A DNA stretch of 64,000 nucleotides, from assembly GCF_001500315.1 (NCBI RefSeq), contig NZ_LLER01000003.1, positions 1 to 64,000 on the forward strand. Reading direction: 5' to 3'. A program made the translations under genes and the position numbers. Positions 9,542-21,050 of this stretch are shown here, one piece after another (the stretch's first letter is position 1; every line of letters starts with the position of its first letter). This DNA comes from Staphylococcus auricularis. Lineage in GTDB: Bacteria; Bacillota; Bacilli; Staphylococcales; Staphylococcaceae. A model generated the notes under the pieces. It saw only the letters and a program-made list of their open reading frames with translations. It searched no databases and was not told the origin of the DNA.

Positions 9542-10830
9542 TTACTTTTCATCTCCAGACGGCTATCCACACTTTGTTCTAAGTTGAGATACTGTAAGGA
9601 TGTACGATTGACACTATCTAACGTAATCTCTTCCATGATATCTAACATATCAAAGAGTGAAATCCCTTCAAAATGTAATTTCGTATATTGGTTCGCAATG
9701 TATTCTGGTGAATTCAAACCAGAAATAAATTCTCCTATGAATTGTTTTTTCAATAATTCAAACGCTTCTTGATCTGTAAGTTGACCTTGATAGCGTTTCA
9801 TTTGATTCAACAAGCGCTGTTTCAATTCATCAGGTGCTTCTGTGGCACTTGTAATAATAGAAAAACTATATGTATCTTCCAATAAGAATTGATAACCAAA
9901 TGATTCATCAATGAGTGATTCACTAAGTAATGATTGATAGAAATCCGTTTCCTCTCCGAAGATTAATTCAAAAAACAATGTCATTTCAAGGTCACGTTTC
10001 ATATAATCTTTAGATGATTCATTTAAAGGAAGACCTTTGAAACCTAGCATTAATCGCGGCGCATACAATTTCATCGATTCTTTCACTTCTGATTGTTTTA
10101 CTTTTTCTGGTTCTTCTACCACATCACGTACGATATGGGGTTGTGCCGTTTTATTTCTCTTACTTTCATGCGTAGACACGACATCATAAATATGTTCTGG
10201 ATCTACATCACCGACGACAAACAGCACCATATTAGAAGGATGATAAAACGTTTCATAACATAGATAAAGGTCATCCTTTGTAATCTGATAAATGCTATCC
10301 ACGGTACCCGCAATATCTACTTTAATCGGATGTTTTTCGTACATCGCATTCAGCGTATTGAACATTAACTTATAGCTAGGTTGTTCTAAATACATTTTAA
10401 TTTCTTCAGCAATAATACCTTTTTCTTTTTCAACGCTGGCTTCTGTAAAATGAGGTGTCTCAACCATTTTTAATAATCGTAGAATATTACGATCGATGTT
10501 TGATGTGGCACTAAATAAATAACTCGTGCGATCGTAACTTGTGAACGCGTTGACTTGTGCGTTATCTTCAGCAAATGCGGTAAACAAGTCTTCATCTTCT
10601 TCATTATCGAACATTTTATGTTCTAAAAAGTGAGCCACCCCATCTGGTACGGTCACGAATTCATCTTGACCTAAGGGTTTGAATCTACTATCTAAAGAAC
10701 CAAATTCAGTCGTATATGTGACAAATGTTTTTTGGAAGCCTGGTTTTGGGATAACGAATAAATTAAGTCCATTGTCTAATTGTGTATCATATACATATTC
10801 GTCCATTTGTTCATAATATGTTCGTTGCAC
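9538..10830 (-). CDS. ymfH: M16-family zinc peptidase YmfH
   Basis: 430 residues, insulinase/pitrilysin fold. The inverted zinc motif HxxEH is present as HFLEH (VAHFLEHKMFDNEED), with the distal Glu region EKEKGIIAEEIKMYLE downstream, so this subunit should be catalytic. It follows ymfF by 3 bases; M16B peptidases usually work as active/inactive pairs, which fits. The start is GTG (10830) with GGAGG eight bases before. Cytoplasmic, no signal peptide. The substrate is unknown. Confidence 0.9.
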   Translation of the reverse strand: MQRTYYEQMDEYVYDTQLDNGLNLFVIPKPGFQKTFVTYTTEFGSLDSRFKPLGQDEFVTVPDGVAHFLEHKMFDNEEDEDLFTAFAEDNAQVNAFTSYDRTSYLFSATSNIDRNILRLLKMVETPHFTEASVEKEKGIIAEEIKMYLEQPSYKLMFNTLNAMYEKHPIKVDIAGTVDSIYQITKDDLYLCYETFYHPSNMVLFVVGDVDPEHIYDVVSTHESKRNKTAQPHIVRDVVEEPEKVKQSEVKESMKLYAPRLMLGFKGLPLNESSKDYMKRDLEMTLFFELIFGEETDFYQSLLSESLIDESFGYQFLLEDTYSFSIITSATEAPDELKQRLLNQMKRYQGQLTDQEAFELLKKQFIGEFISGLNSPEYIANQYTKLHFEGISLFDMLDIMEEITLDSVNRTSLQYLNLEQSVDSRLEMKSK

Positions 10831-10833
10831 TAG

Positions 10834-12120
10834 CTACGCCTCCATTTCTTTCGTCAAAATATAAATTGTATCGAGTTCGGTTTGTTGTGCTAATGCCACA
10901 ACGTCTTCTTTCGTCACGCGATTGATACCATCTGTATATTCTTCACTCGTCATCACTTCATCTAATAAAATACTCATATTTAGAATTTCGATAATACCTT
11001 TGGGCATATCTTGTGCCTCAAGTCTTTGAGAAATGAGTACCTTTTTAGCTAAGGCAAGTTTATCTTCAGTTAACTCACCTTGTTGAATATTTTTAAATTC
11101 TTTAATAATCGTATCTTTCGCTTGTTCATATTTGTCACGAGAAACGCCACTCAATACATACATATAGCCATTTTTAGCATCCGTTTGTGAGTGGATAGAG
11201 TAAGCGAGACTTTGTTTTTCTCTGACTTCACTGAATAAAATAGATGATGGGCTACCGCCAAAGATTGTATTCAATACGATTAGTGCAAAGTAACCTTCCT
11301 TACCAAACTGAGTCGGACATTTAAAGCCCATGTTTAACTTAGCTTGGTCTACATCGTCATATTCTACAACTTCTCTAGGTAGCGGTTCATCTGACGGCTT
11401 CGGTTGATATGTATGGTGAGTGATAAATGGCGTAACAGGAATATCAAAGTATTGTTCCAATTGACTTTCAACAGCGCTTTCGTCAACATTCCCTACCACA
11501 TAGACTGCACAAAAATCATCTTGAATCATGGATTGATATGTATCATAGAGCGATTCAGGTGTGACTTGATCAATCATGTCAGACCGACCACTTGCTAATT
11601 CGCTATAAGCTTGATCCCCAAACATCACTTTTAATAAGTTTAAGAAGGATAATTGTGCTTTATTGTCGACTGTCGCATCTAATTTCTTTTTCAATAAAGA
11701 TTTTTCTTGCGCGACTAACGTGCGATCAAATGCTTTCTTTTCAACGAGGGGTTCCCAAATAACTTGTTGTAACAACTCTAGACCTTGTTCGAATAATGGT
11801 GGCGCATCGTTTAAGTACCGCTCGTTCACAAGTTCTAATGAAATAGTAATCACATGTTTATCCTTAAACTTAGAAACATTGCTATAAATATACGCACCGT
11901 AAAGCTCAGATAGTCGTTTATTTAACGCTTTATCGCTCGGCCAACGTTTCGTCGCTCTTGTTAAGAGATTACTAAGCAAGGCACGTGATGCCGTTGTTTG
12001 TTGATCTAGAGGTGCCATGAATTTGACGGTGATCGTCGTCGTTTTAAATTTAGTTGTTGGCATAATATGTATATGTGATTGTTGTGTTTTACTCATATGT
12101 TCCAAATGATCTAACCTCAC
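10834..12120 (-). CDS. ymfF: M16-family inactive peptidase subunit YmfF
   Basis: 428 residues of M16 fold, partner of YmfH. At the place where the zinc motif would be, the sequence reads LLSNLLTRATKRWP, with no HxxEH, so it is a pseudo-peptidase that probably builds half of the substrate chamber. A conserved C-terminal M16 half (FGGSPSSILFSEVREK) is present. Start uncertain: GTG at 12120 has little ribosome-binding sequence, whereas the in-frame ATG at 12096 (MSKTQQSHIHIMPTTKF) fits the family's N-terminus better. Confidence 0.88.
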   Translation of the reverse strand: MRLDHLEHMSKTQQSHIHIMPTTKFKTTTITVKFMAPLDQQTTASRALLSNLLTRATKRWPSDKALNKRLSELYGAYIYSNVSKFKDKHVITISLELVNERYLNDAPPLFEQGLELLQQVIWEPLVEKKAFDRTLVAQEKSLLKKKLDATVDNKAQLSFLNLLKVMFGDQAYSELASGRSDMIDQVTPESLYDTYQSMIQDDFCAVYVVGNVDESAVESQLEQYFDIPVTPFITHHTYQPKPSDEPLPREVVEYDDVDQAKLNMGFKCPTQFGKEGYFALIVLNTIFGGSPSSILFSEVREKQSLAYSIHSQTDAKNGYMYVLSGVSRDKYEQAKDTIIKEFKNIQQGELTEDKLALAKKVLISQRLEAQDMPKGIIEILNMSILLDEVMTSEEYTDGINRVTKEDVVALAQQTELDTIYILTKEMEA

Positions 12121-12124
12121 TTTC

Positions 12125-12850
12125 TTATGTTTCGTATCTAAAATTAGTTGTTTTAAACTTCACTAAGCTACTTCTGAAATAGTTCAGTGAATAGAGCACA
12201 GGGTTGCCTTCCGTATCGTAATGCACAATTTTAAGCAACATTAATGATTCGTGTGGCATCGCATCTAAATTATCAGAGATGTGTGGCTCATAACTTACTG
12301 TATCTAATTCCACTTCAACATGTTTAATGTCTATATTGGAGTACTGTTTCATCGCATCTAAAATGGAACCCTCATTGTATTGTTGAAACGCTTGGCATGT
12401 TAAATGCGCCGTCGCTACTTTATCTATACAATAGACGAGCGGTGCGCCATCTGCAGTGCGTATGCGCTCAATTTGTGTCACAAGTGATTTCAACTCCAAT
12501 TGCAGGATATCTGCATCTAATGTCGTTGCAGGAATTTCATCTAAAGCGATGTATTCTGTCCCAGAATGATATCCTTGAGATTCAATCATTTTACTAATGC
12601 TTACAAGCTCTCCTAAAGGGTAGTAGAAAGGCCGTAGATGTTTCACTCTTGGCCCTTCTTCTACATGTTCAGTCAATACTTGTTCTGCGATCAATTCCGC
12701 AATCCCATCGTAAACGTCATCTGTTTTAACATCTAATGCTCTCGCAATGCCTAATGTGCTTGGTAACGGATGACCTGGTTTTAATTCTCCTGATTTAATC
12801 TGTCTGATTAGCCACTCTTTAACTCGATATTTTGAAGATAGTTCCATCAT
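12125..12850 (-). CDS. ymfC: GntR-family transcriptional regulator YmfC
   Basis: 241 residues: an N-terminal winged helix of the GntR type (about residues 8-70, KEWLIRQIKSGELKPGHPLP) followed by a UTRA ligand-binding domain (about 85-235). Its first ATG overlaps the stop of the translocase gene as TAATG, so it is cotranscribed with it. An ATG three bases later has the better spacing to GAGG. The ligand and targets are unknown; a local autoregulatory role is only a guess. Confidence 0.88.
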   Translation of the reverse strand: MMELSSKYRVKEWLIRQIKSGELKPGHPLPSTLGIARALDVKTDDVYDGIAELIAEQVLTEHVEEGPRVKHLRPFYYPLGELVSISKMIESQGYHSGTEYIALDEIPATTLDADILQLELKSLVTQIERIRTADGAPLVYCIDKVATAHLTCQAFQQYNEGSILDAMKQYSNIDIKHVEVELDTVSYEPHISDNLDAMPHESLMLLKIVHYDTEGNPVLYSLNYFRSSLVKFKTTNFRYET

Positions 12851-15267
12851 TACACCTCGTCCTCATTTAAATCCACCAAAATTTGTCTTGGTTTGCTGCC
12901 TTTTTGTGGTCCAATTACTTGATTGCGTTCTAAATCATCCATCAGTCTTGATGCACGATTATACCCAATTCTAAATTGGCGTTGTAACAATGACGTGCTT
13001 GCTTTTTGCTGTTCGATGACAAATAAATAGGCTTCATCATATAATGAATCTTCACTTTTCATCTCAGATTTATCTACTGCAGCATCGGGTTCCATTTCTT
13101 TTACATAATTGGCTTTCTGTTGTTCTACGACATGATTTACGACAGCTTGAACTTCTTGGTTGCTTAAAAATGCACCTTGGATACGGGTTTGATTATTAGA
13201 ATTGTTTGAGACATAGAGCATGTCCCCTTTACCTAATAATTTTTCAGCACCACTGCTGTTAATGATTGTGCGTGAATCGGTTTGAGAACTGACCGCAAAT
13301 GCGATCCGAGATGGGATATTATTTTTAATAATCCCTGTGATGACGTCTACAGATGGTCGTTGTGTAGCTACAATTAAATGAATACCAGCTGCACGTGCCA
13401 TTTGTGTGATGCGTTGGATAGAATTTTCAACGTCTTTACCGGCAACCATCATTAAGTCAGCAAGTTCGTCCACGATCACGACGATATAAGGTAACTCTGC
13501 TTGTTTTTCCTCTAGCTCTTCGTTCTGATTGCGAATGTAAGCATTATACTCTTCCATATTACGTGTGGATGTATGTTGGAAAAGATCATAACGGCGTTCC
13601 ATCTCAGCAACGATTTTTTCTAACGCTTGAGATGCTTTATGTGGGTTAGTAACGACAGGAATGAGCAAGTGTGGGATACCATTATACACATTTAATTCCA
13701 CCATTTTCGGATCAATTAACATCAATTTCACTTCATTTGGTCGTGCATTTAATAAAATGCTCACGATGATGCCATTGATACAGACTGATTTACCACTACC
13801 TGTAGATCCTGCCACGAGTAAGTGAGGCATGTCGTTCAGTGAGACGGCGATAGGATCGCCCGAAATATCACGACCTAATCCTACATCGAGTTTGTTGTCT
13901 GAAGGGAAATGCGCATCGAGCACTTCTTTTAATGAAACGAGTGAAATCTTCTCGTTCGGCACTTCTATACCTACTGCAGATTTACCAGGTATCGGGGCTT
14001 CAATTCGGACATCTTTTGCAGCGAGCGCAAGCGCAATATCATTATGTAAGTTGACGATTTTACTTACTTTAACCCCTTGTGCAGGCTCAATCTCATACTG
14101 CGTCACGGCTGGGCCAATTTTAATTTGAGTCACTCTTGCATTTACCCCAAAGTTTTTCATCGTCGTTTCTAACAATTTACCTTTTTGTTGGACTTCTGAT
14201 TTAGAAGTTGTCCGTTGTTTTTTCGGCTCATTGAGTAATGTCAACGGCGGAATTTGGTAAGCTGCATTTTCGACTTCGCCAGCGTCAGAGATTGAAGTTG
14301 TCGCTTCCGATGTTTCAGCTGACTGTCCACGTTCCTCTGCATCAGTTGAACGTTGAGGTTTACGGCTTTGTGTTGTGGTACCTTGTTCATCCTTCGCAGA
14401 TGGTGTATCTTCTTGATCATAAACGCGGCGTTTATTTAAAGTTGATTCAGTTTCTGATCCTTCATCTTTATCACTGTGACCGTAAATTGGGATAGAAGAT
14501 GTGGTTTCATCTTGTGGGACTTCAGGTAAGTCTGAAACATCTGTCACAGGTTGAGATTTTTTATCTTTCGCAGCTTGTTCTCGTTGTTCCACTTTGACCC
14601 GAGCTTTAGCATCTCGTTTCACTTTGGCTTTTTGACGATGATCTTTAAAGCTTTCTGATGCTTGATGACTAGATGATTTGAGTTGTTCCATTAATGTTTT
14701 GGAAACATCTCTGTGACGTTTTTTCAGTAATAAAATCGCACTAGAGACAACGAGTAGCAACGCTAAAATCACAACACCAGCCATTGAAATAAGCGGATTT
14801 AATAGTTCAAAGAGATAATAACCCGTCACCCCACCACCAAAGTTTGGAAAATGTGTATTGTCATAAGCATGATACACTAATGATAGTACAGGTTCACGCT
14901 CTGCTTTAATCCCATCCGTAAAGTGATAAATCACTTGAGCGATTAACACGAGCGTAAATTGAAGTAAAATAGCACCTACTGTACGGCGAGTACGTGGTAT
15001 TTTCTTATAGAATGCTATATACCCTGTTGCGATAAATATAAGCGCATATGTATAATAACGGGCTATACCAAATAAATAGTTAAAGAAACTATCAAGCATC
15101 GTACCTATAATTCCAAGTTGAAAAATGCCGAGAATGAGAACGATGAATACGACGACTGCAATCAAATAACGCACCGTGTTGTCTTGTTTTTTACGTTTGT
15201 TATTCGTTTTTCGTTTCGTTTGAGATGTTTTTTTCCGATTTGTCGTCTTTCTTTTTGTTTGAGGCAA
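12850..15267 (-). CDS. ftsK: FtsK/SpoIIIE-family DNA translocase
   Basis: 805-residue septal DNA pump that clears chromosomes from the closing septum. N-terminus very basic ([16 protein letters not shown]), then about four membrane helices (residues 30-185), a charged low-complexity linker (about 200-340), the motor with Walker [10 protein letters not shown] and Walker [13 protein letters not shown], and a C-terminal winged-helix gamma domain ([21 protein letters not shown]) that reads orientation sequences. It starts at TTG (15267) preceded by AAGGTG. Staphylococci also carry a second, larger FtsK-like protein, so SpoIIIE is an equally good name. Confidence 0.95.
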   Translation of the reverse strand: MPQTKRKTTNRKKTSQTKRKTNNKRKKQDNTVRYLIAVVVFIVLILGIFQLGIIGTMLDSFFNYLFGIARYYTYALIFIATGYIAFYKKIPRTRRTVGAILLQFTLVLIAQVIYHFTDGIKAEREPVLSLVYHAYDNTHFPNFGGGVTGYYLFELLNPLISMAGVVILALLLVVSSAILLLKKRHRDVSKTLMEQLKSSSHQASESFKDHRQKAKVKRDAKARVKVEQREQAAKDKKSQPVTDVSDLPEVPQDETTSSIPIYGHSDKDEGSETESTLNKRRVYDQEDTPSAKDEQGTTTQSRKPQRSTDAEERGQSAETSEATTSISDAGEVENAAYQIPPLTLLNEPKKQRTTSKSEVQQKGKLLETTMKNFGVNARVTQIKIGPAVTQYEIEPAQGVKVSKIVNLHNDIALALAAKDVRIEAPIPGKSAVGIEVPNEKISLVSLKEVLDAHFPSDNKLDVGLGRDISGDPIAVSLNDMPHLLVAGSTGSGKSVCINGIIVSILLNARPNEVKLMLIDPKMVELNVYNGIPHLLIPVVTNPHKASQALEKIVAEMERRYDLFQHTSTRNMEEYNAYIRNQNEELEEKQAELPYIVVIVDELADLMMVAGKDVENSIQRITQMARAAGIHLIVATQRPSVDVITGIIKNNIPSRIAFAVSSQTDSRTIINSSGAEKLLGKGDMLYVSNNSNNQTRIQGAFLSNQEVQAVVNHVVEQQKANYVKEMEPDAAVDKSEMKSEDSLYDEAYLFVIEQQKASTSLLQRQFRIGYNRASRLMDDLERNQVIGPQKGSKPRQILVDLNEDEV

Positions 15268-15419
15268 AGCAATTCACCTTCTTTTTATAACTTATTTTCC
15301 ATCAAATGCATGTATGTGAGACTCAGTTAACTTTCTTGTTCATTCTAGAGCTCAATCTGTATGTATATCCACAAGCTAGTGACATGTGGCAGTTGACAAT
15401 TCAGCAGATAATATGAAGT

Positions 15420-15507
15420 AAAGAGGCAAAGACAGCATCAAGGATCCATCGCACATGCACTTACACAACTGTTACTGTTCAAGTCATCCGTCTGTGCTTT
15501 CCTCTTT
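15420..15507 (-). terminator. Long imperfect hairpin downstream of rnjB
   Basis: AAAGAGG-CAAAG-ACAG (15420-15435) pairs with CTGT-CTTT-CCTCTTT (15492-15507) with small bulges, enclosing about 55 bases. It starts 31 bases past the rnjB stop. The T-run on the minus strand (CTCTTTACTT) is weak, so termination is plausible but not certain. The rest of the 15268-15538 gap shows nothing else. Confidence 0.5.
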
Positions 15508-15538
15508 GTGTCTCAACCTCTTATTGTTACATCACATA

Positions 15539-17212
15539 TTATATTTCTGAAATGATTGGAATAATCATTGGTCGACGTTTCGTGCTTTCAAATAATAACT
15601 TGCTGATTTTATCACGCATATTTTGTTTAATTTCAGACCATTCAATATGTTTTTCCATTAAACCTTGTTCTACAATCTCTTTGACTTTTTCTTCTGCTTC
15701 TTTCAACAGTGCTTCACTTTCACGCACATAAACAAAGCCACGAGATTGGATTTCTGGTCCTGCAGCGATGCGACGGTTTTTAGGATCTAAAGTAACTACT
15801 GCGATAAAGATACCATCTTCCGCTAGCAAATGACGGTCTCTTAATACAATGTTTCCTACGTCTCCAACACCTATACCGTCGATGAGCACGTTACCTGCAT
15901 TCACTTTTTCGTTGAGTATCATCGTATCGCCATCATAATTAACCACGTCCCCTTTTTCAACTAAGAAGATATTTTCAGGTGCAACGCCCGCTTCATTCGC
16001 TAGCTTCGCATGCGCGATTTGCATTTTAAATTCACCGTTAACAGGTATGAAATATTCGGGTTTCATAATGTTTAACATGAGTTTCAGTTCTTCCATGCAA
16101 CCGTGACTAGATGCGTGAATTTTTTTGTTGTTTGGAATGACTTCTGCGCCAGCACGAACGAGATCATTCAATGTATCTTGTACGATGACTTCCATGTTTG
16201 CTGATGCAGTGACTGCTAGGAAGACTGAATCCCCCGGAATAATGTTTAATATCTTATGTTTTTGTTTAGCCATTTGACTCAATGCTTCGATAGGTTCACC
16301 TTGCATACCTGTCGCAATAATCACGACTTCGTTTTTAGGATAGTTTTCAACTTCTGAGATAGGGATTAATAAGTCTTTAGGAATGTTGAAGTAACCCATT
16401 TTTCTCGCAATATTAAAAGAGCTTTCTAATGAACGGCCTAAGAAAGACACTTTGCGATTTAAACGGCTCGCGATGTTAAATACTTGTTGAATACGTACGA
16501 AGTTTGACGCATAACAAGAGACGATCAAACGTCCGTTAGCTTTTGAAAAGGCATCATACATATGAGATTCGATGACGTTTTCAGGTGTATTATAGCCTGG
16601 TTTTTCTGCTTCAGCTGAGTCACTGATGAGTACGAAGACGCCTTCATCACCAATTTCAGTCATTTTTTTCAAATCTGGTGCATATGCGCCTTGCAGACTT
16701 TGATCAAATTTAAACTCGCCTGTATATACAATCGCACCGTATGATGTATGAATACAAACACCTAAACTGTCTGGAATACTGTGCGTCAATTTGAAGAATG
16801 TGACGTTCACGCCTTTAAAGCGCATCACTGATTCATCATTGACGACGTAATAGCGAATTTTCTTATCGATATGACGTGATTTCACCGCTTCTTTGACGAG
16901 TTCTATGGTAAGTTTAGACCCATAAACCGGTGCATCCACTTGTTCTAAAATATAAGAAGCAGCCCCGATGGCATGTTCATGACCATGCGTTAAAAATATC
17001 CCTTTGAGTTTATGTTTATTTTCTAACACATATTGGATGTCTGGAATGACGATATCGACGCCTAACATTTCATCGTCTGGAAACATTAATCCAGCATCTA
17101 ACATAAACATTTCATCGTCTACTTCGACAATGTACATATTTTTCGCAATTTCCCCAACGCCGCCGAGGGGGATAATACGAATATTTTTATTCTTTTTCTT
17201 AATTAAATTCAA
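15539..17212 (-). CDS. rnjB: Ribonuclease J2
   Basis: 557-residue beta-CASP metallo-beta-lactamase-fold RNase; with RNase J1 it forms the complex that does 5' exonuclease and endonuclease RNA decay. The metal motif reads [11 protein letters not shown] rather than HGHEDHIGG: the Asp and second His of active J enzymes are replaced, the mark of the J2 paralogue. Start chosen as TTG at 17212 because AGGAGG (17220-17225) lies seven bases before it and this gives the same length as S. aureus J2; the frame is open 12 codons further upstream. Confidence 0.95.
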   Translation of the reverse strand: MNLIKKKNKNIRIIPLGGVGEIAKNMYIVEVDDEMFMLDAGLMFPDDEMLGVDIVIPDIQYVLENKHKLKGIFLTHGHEHAIGAASYILEQVDAPVYGSKLTIELVKEAVKSRHIDKKIRYYVVNDESVMRFKGVNVTFFKLTHSIPDSLGVCIHTSYGAIVYTGEFKFDQSLQGAYAPDLKKMTEIGDEGVFVLISDSAEAEKPGYNTPENVIESHMYDAFSKANGRLIVSCYASNFVRIQQVFNIASRLNRKVSFLGRSLESSFNIARKMGYFNIPKDLLIPISEVENYPKNEVVIIATGMQGEPIEALSQMAKQKHKILNIIPGDSVFLAVTASANMEVIVQDTLNDLVRAGAEVIPNNKKIHASSHGCMEELKLMLNIMKPEYFIPVNGEFKMQIAHAKLANEAGVAPENIFLVEKGDVVNYDGDTMILNEKVNAGNVLIDGIGVGDVGNIVLRDRHLLAEDGIFIAVVTLDPKNRRIAAGPEIQSRGFVYVRESEALLKEAEEKVKEIVEQGLMEKHIEWSEIKQNMRDKISKLLFESTKRRPMIIPIISEI

Positions 17213-17261
17213 AATTTTACCTCCTATAATTTTTACCCGACCATACATAAACTCATAGTAT

Positions 17262-17290
17262 ATTATAAGTTAAAAACAAGCTGCTGTACA
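17262..17290 (-). promoter_or_regulatory. rnjB promoter
   Basis: Minus-strand TGTACA (17285-17290), 17-base spacer, perfect TATAAT (17262-17267), about 50 bases before the chosen rnjB start. Confidence 0.6.
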
Positions 17291-17354
17291 CTATTAAAGC
17301 AATTGTCGCGCAACTGAGATAGGATCATTATGTATCGAATATCAAGCATAAATA

Positions 17355-17407
17355 TAAAATAAGAGCAGTGCTCAACCTAACGAAATGTTAGGCACAAAAG
17401 CCTGCTC
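17355..17407 (-). terminator. pnp terminator
   Basis: Nested stems GAGCAG/CTGCTC and CCTAAC/GTTAGG, followed on the minus strand by TTATTTTATA, about 26 bases beyond the pnp stop. Confidence 0.75.
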
Positions 17408-17432
17408 GCATGATGATATTGCATTGTAGAAA

Positions 17433-19532
17433 TTATTCGTTTAACAATACTCTGTGTGACGCATTCACTCTACCTTGTTTGTCGATTTCTGTGACTTTAA
17501 CTTTAAGTGTATCGCCAATTTTGAGTACGTCTTCCACTTTATTAATGTGTCTATTTTCAATTTGTGAGATGTGAACGAGCGCATCTTTACCTGGGAAGAG
17601 TTCAACAAAAGCACCGAATTTTTCAATACGTTTTACTTTTGCTTCATAAATCTGACCTACTTCTGCTTCACGTGTGATCTCACCGATGATTTCACGTGCG
17701 CGATTGATGGCGCTTTGATCCACAGCTGAAATAAAGATGGAACCGTCTTGTTCGATGTCGAGTTTAACACCTGTTTCGTCAATGATTTCATTGATTTTTT
17801 TACCACCTGGTCCAATGACATCTCTAATTTTTTCCGGTTTGATTGTCATTGTTTCAACTTTAGGTGCGTAGTCGCTCAATTCACTACGTGGTTGATCAAT
17901 GGTTTGTAACATGTGATCTAAGATAGCTAAACGACCTTGACGTGCTTGCTCTAAAGCTTCTTCAATGATTTCTCTTGTTAAACCATCGATTTTAATATCC
18001 ATTTGAATAGCTGTGATACCTTCAGATGTACCTGCAACTTTAAAGTCCATGTCACCAAGCGCATCTTCCATACCTTGGATATCAGTTAAAATAGTATAGC
18101 TATCATTACGAGTGACTAGTCCCATTGCAATACCAGCAACAGGTGCTTTAATTGGGACACCTGCATCCATTAACGCTAGTGTAGAACCACAGATAGATGC
18201 TTGTGAAGAAGAACCGTTTGACTCTAATACTTCACTGACAAGTCTAACTGTATAAGGGAAATCTTTCGTGTCTGGAATGATATAGCGTAACGCGCGTTCG
18301 CCTAATGCACCGTGACCAATTTCACGACGACCTGGAGAACGAACTGGACCCGTTTCACCTACTGAGAAGTTCGGGAAGTTATAGTGATGCATAAAACGTT
18401 TTTCTTGTTCACCATCTAAGCCATCGATCATTTGACAATCACTAAGTGAGCCTAGTGTAAGCACGGATAACGCTTGTGTTTGTCCACGAGTGAATAATCC
18501 AGAACCGTGCGCTCTTGGTAAAATGCCAACTTCAGAATCTAGCGGACGAATTTCATCTGTTTTACGTCCGTCAGGTCTGATTTTTTCATCAGCAATGAGA
18601 CGACGCACTTCTTCTTTCACTAAGTCGTTTAAAATGTTGTAGACTTCTGCGATTAATTCCTCGTTGTCAGGATCTTCTTCATCTACAAATTCTTCAGCAA
18701 CCACTTCTTTTAAGGCATCAAGATTTTCATCACGTTGTTGTTTATCAAACGTTAACACTGCTTCCTTTAAGCCTTTTGATTCAGTTGATTTTGTCACTTG
18801 ATCGATGAGTGCTTCATCTTGTTCTGGTGGAATGAATTCTTGTTTTTCTGGTTGAATGTGTTCGACAATTTCTTCTTGGAATTGAACGAGACGTTTAATT
18901 TCATCGTGACCGAAGAAGATGGCATCTAACATTTCTTGTTCTGTGATTTCGCTCGCACCTGCTTCTACCATGTTGACCGCATCTTTATGGCCAGCGACTT
19001 CTAAGTCTAAGCGAGAAACTTCTTTTTGTTCTACTGTAGGGTTAATGACATATTTTCCATCTACAAAGCCGACATTAACGCCAGCAATGGGACCTTGGAA
19101 AGGAATGTCAGAGACACTCAACGCCATAGATGAACCGATCATTGCTGCCATTTCAGGAGAACAATCTGGATCTGCACTTAATACTGTGTTCATGATTTGT
19201 ACGTCGTGTTTATAGCCTTTAGGGAATAATGGACGAATCGGTCTATCGATTAAACGCGCAGTCAGTGTTGCTTCATCACTTGGGCGACCTTCTCTTTTCT
19301 TAAATCCACCAGGGATTTTACCTGCTGCATACATTTTTTCTTCATAGTTCACAGTCAATGGGAAAAAGTCACCTTCACGAGGTTCTTTAGATGCAACTGC
19401 TGTAGATAATACGACGGTATCACCGTAACGTACTAACGCTGCCCCGTTTGCTTGTTTAGCGAGTTGGCCGATTTCTATTGTTAATGACCGATTAGCCAAC
19501 TCCGTTTTGAAAACCTTTTTCTCTTGAGACAT
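17433..19532 (-). CDS. pnp: Polyribonucleotide nucleotidyltransferase (PNPase)
   Basis: 699-residue phosphorolytic 3'-5' exoribonuclease. Two RNase PH-like domains flank a helical domain; the second carries the catalytic core including [17 protein letters not shown] and [17 protein letters not shown]. Then come KH ([15 protein letters not shown]) and S1 ([20 protein letters not shown]) RNA-binding domains. Length equals that of staphylococcal PNPase. It follows rpsO with a terminator between, as in many bacteria, so it is fed by readthrough or its own promoter. Confidence 0.98.
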   Translation of the reverse strand: MSQEKKVFKTELANRSLTIEIGQLAKQANGAALVRYGDTVVLSTAVASKEPREGDFFPLTVNYEEKMYAAGKIPGGFKKREGRPSDEATLTARLIDRPIRPLFPKGYKHDVQIMNTVLSADPDCSPEMAAMIGSSMALSVSDIPFQGPIAGVNVGFVDGKYVINPTVEQKEVSRLDLEVAGHKDAVNMVEAGASEITEQEMLDAIFFGHDEIKRLVQFQEEIVEHIQPEKQEFIPPEQDEALIDQVTKSTESKGLKEAVLTFDKQQRDENLDALKEVVAEEFVDEEDPDNEELIAEVYNILNDLVKEEVRRLIADEKIRPDGRKTDEIRPLDSEVGILPRAHGSGLFTRGQTQALSVLTLGSLSDCQMIDGLDGEQEKRFMHHYNFPNFSVGETGPVRSPGRREIGHGALGERALRYIIPDTKDFPYTVRLVSEVLESNGSSSQASICGSTLALMDAGVPIKAPVAGIAMGLVTRNDSYTILTDIQGMEDALGDMDFKVAGTSEGITAIQMDIKIDGLTREIIEEALEQARQGRLAILDHMLQTIDQPRSELSDYAPKVETMTIKPEKIRDVIGPGGKKINEIIDETGVKLDIEQDGSIFISAVDQSAINRAREIIGEITREAEVGQIYEAKVKRIEKFGAFVELFPGKDALVHISQIENRHINKVEDVLKIGDTLKVKVTEIDKQGRVNASHRVLLNE

Positions 19533-19642
19533 TGATAATCTCCTCTCCTATATCTATTAGTACTATCATATCATTTCTAATGTATTTTTTATATGACTAA
19601 TATTGTATAGCTTACTTGACTTTATTTAAAGTTATTTACAGT

Positions 19643-19677
19643 AAAAAAGGGAAAGAACCAAATCTGGCACTTTCCCA
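19643..19677 (-). terminator. rpsO terminator
   Basis: Stem GGGAAAG / CTTTCCC with a 13-base loop, followed on the minus strand by TTTTTTAC. Lies between rpsO and pnp. Confidence 0.88.
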
Positions 19678-19696
19678 TTTAAAACCGTATCTAAGA

Positions 19697-19966
19697 TTAA
19701 CGACGAATACCTAAAGATTTAATTAATTCACGGTAACGTTGAATATCTTTGCTACGTAAGTAGTTTAATAAATGTCTACGACGACCTACCATTTTTAATA
19801 GTCCACGACGTGAATGGTGGTCTTTTTTATGTTCACGTAAGTGTTCGTTTAACGCACTGATTTCTGCAGTAAGTACTGCGATTTGTACTTCTGGTGAACC
19901 AGTATCTGATTCGTGTGTACGATATTCTTTGATTAATTCGTTTTTACGTTCTTGTGAAATTGCCAT
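19697..19966 (-). CDS. rpsO: 30S ribosomal protein S15
   Basis: 89-residue primary 16S rRNA-binding protein of the platform. Family sequence is evident: [36 protein letters not shown]. The ATG at 19966 (MAISQERK) is chosen; the frame is open for two further codons to a TTG. Strong AGGAGG upstream. Confidence 0.98.
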   Translation of the reverse strand: MAISQERKNELIKEYRTHESDTGSPEVQIAVLTAEISALNEHLREHKKDHHSRRGLLKMVGRRRHLLNYLRSKDIQRYRELIKSLGIRR

Positions 19967-20063
19967 GATCAATTTCCTCCTTTTTTATTTATGCGCCTTT
20001 ATCTGAGCGATACGTCGGAGTCTCGTAAAGCCAAGGTAAAGGTTACTGTCATGTTAATCACGA
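19967..20063 (-). promoter_or_regulatory. rpsO 5' leader, possible S15 autoregulatory site
   Basis: About 95 bases of untranslated leader lie between the promoter and rpsO. It can fold a short stem pairing CTTTA with TAAAG around a CGA/TCG hairpin, just upstream of the ribosome-binding site. S15 is known to repress its own mRNA through such leaders in several bacteria; here the match to a named leader class is not established. Confidence 0.4.
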
Positions 20064-20064
20064 C

Positions 20065-21036
20065 TTATATATTATATGATACATCGTCATTAAAATCAAC
20101 AGATAATAAATATTTTGCTTCTTCTTTGTCTTTATTCATTTGTTCTACGAGTGCATCAATGCCGTCAAATTTAACTTCTGGTCGGAGATAGTGATGCCAA
20201 TATACCGTCACGCGTTCACCGTAAATATTTTCTTTAAAATCAAATAAGTTTACTTCAATGACAACTTGCGCCTTGGCTGGATCGTGGAAGGTCGGTTTCA
20301 CGCCTACATTTGCCACACCACGATAAACCTTGTCATGTGAACCGAGTGTCATACTGACAGCGTACACCCCTTTTTTAGGCAACACGTAATCATACGTCGG
20401 TTGCACATTTGCTGTTGGGAACCCAATCGTTCTACCGCGTTTTTCACCTTGCACGACCGTCCCTTTAATGCGGTAACGATAACCTAATGATTCATTGACT
20501 TTTTTTAAGTCTCCATCTTTTAACGCTTTACGAATTTCCGTCGTCGCAATTTTTTCAGATTTAAGATCTTGTTTATTCACGATCGTGGTATTAAATGCAT
20601 CCATGTCTTGAAGTAATAACATGTTGCCTTTCCCAAATTTGCCGAATGTGAAATCAAAGCCTGCAACGACTTCTTTAACATGATTATTAATAATATAATC
20701 TTGAATAAATGCATCAGCACTCACGTCCGCGAATTTTGAAGAAAAATTAATGACAATACAATAATCAATGCCATATGATTCTAATATATCTAGCTTATCA
20801 GGTAGCGGAGTGAGGTAATCCGTGCGTTTCAGCTTAGGATTTAGCACAACAGAAGGATGAGGATCAAAAGTCATGACCGCTTTCTTTAAATTTGCTTGAG
20901 ATGCGCGTTCATCTAACACTTCAAGTACCTTGTGATGTCCCTTATGCATACCATCGAAAAAACCAAATGCCATGGCTATATCTTCTTTTATATATTGATC
21001 TTCACTAATTGGGTGCGTAACTTCTATGACTTTCAT
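20065..21036 (-). CDS. ribF: Bifunctional riboflavin kinase/FAD synthetase
   Basis: 323 residues. Converts riboflavin to FMN, then FMN to FAD. N-terminal nucleotidyltransferase domain with GFFDGMHKGHH (about residues 26-36) and a C-terminal riboflavin kinase domain with GRTIGFPTANV. The ATG at 21036 is preferred over the GTG one codon upstream because AGGAG spacing is 9. Eleven bases after truB ends; same transcript as rbfA-truB. No FMN riboswitch is seen upstream. Confidence 0.96.
   Translation of the reverse strand: MKVIEVTHPISEDQYIKEDIAMAFGFFDGMHKGHHKVLEVLDERASQANLKKAVMTFDPHPSVVLNPKLKRTDYLTPLPDKLDILESYGIDYCIVINFSSKFADVSADAFIQDYIINNHVKEVVAGFDFTFGKFGKGNMLLLQDMDAFNTTIVNKQDLKSEKIATTEIRKALKDGDLKKVNESLGYRYRIKGTVVQGEKRGRTIGFPTANVQPTYDYVLPKKGVYAVSMTLGSHDKVYRGVANVGVKPTFHDPAKAQVVIEVNLFDFKENIYGERVTVYWHHYLRPEVKFDGIDALVEQMNKDKEEAKYLLSVDFNDDVSYNI
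20071..20099 (-). promoter_or_regulatory. rpsO promoter
   Basis: Minus-strand TTGATT (20094-20099), 17-base spacer and perfect TATAAT (20071-20076), lying inside the last codons of ribF. Confidence 0.75.
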
Positions 21037-21050
21037 CACTTATATCTCCT

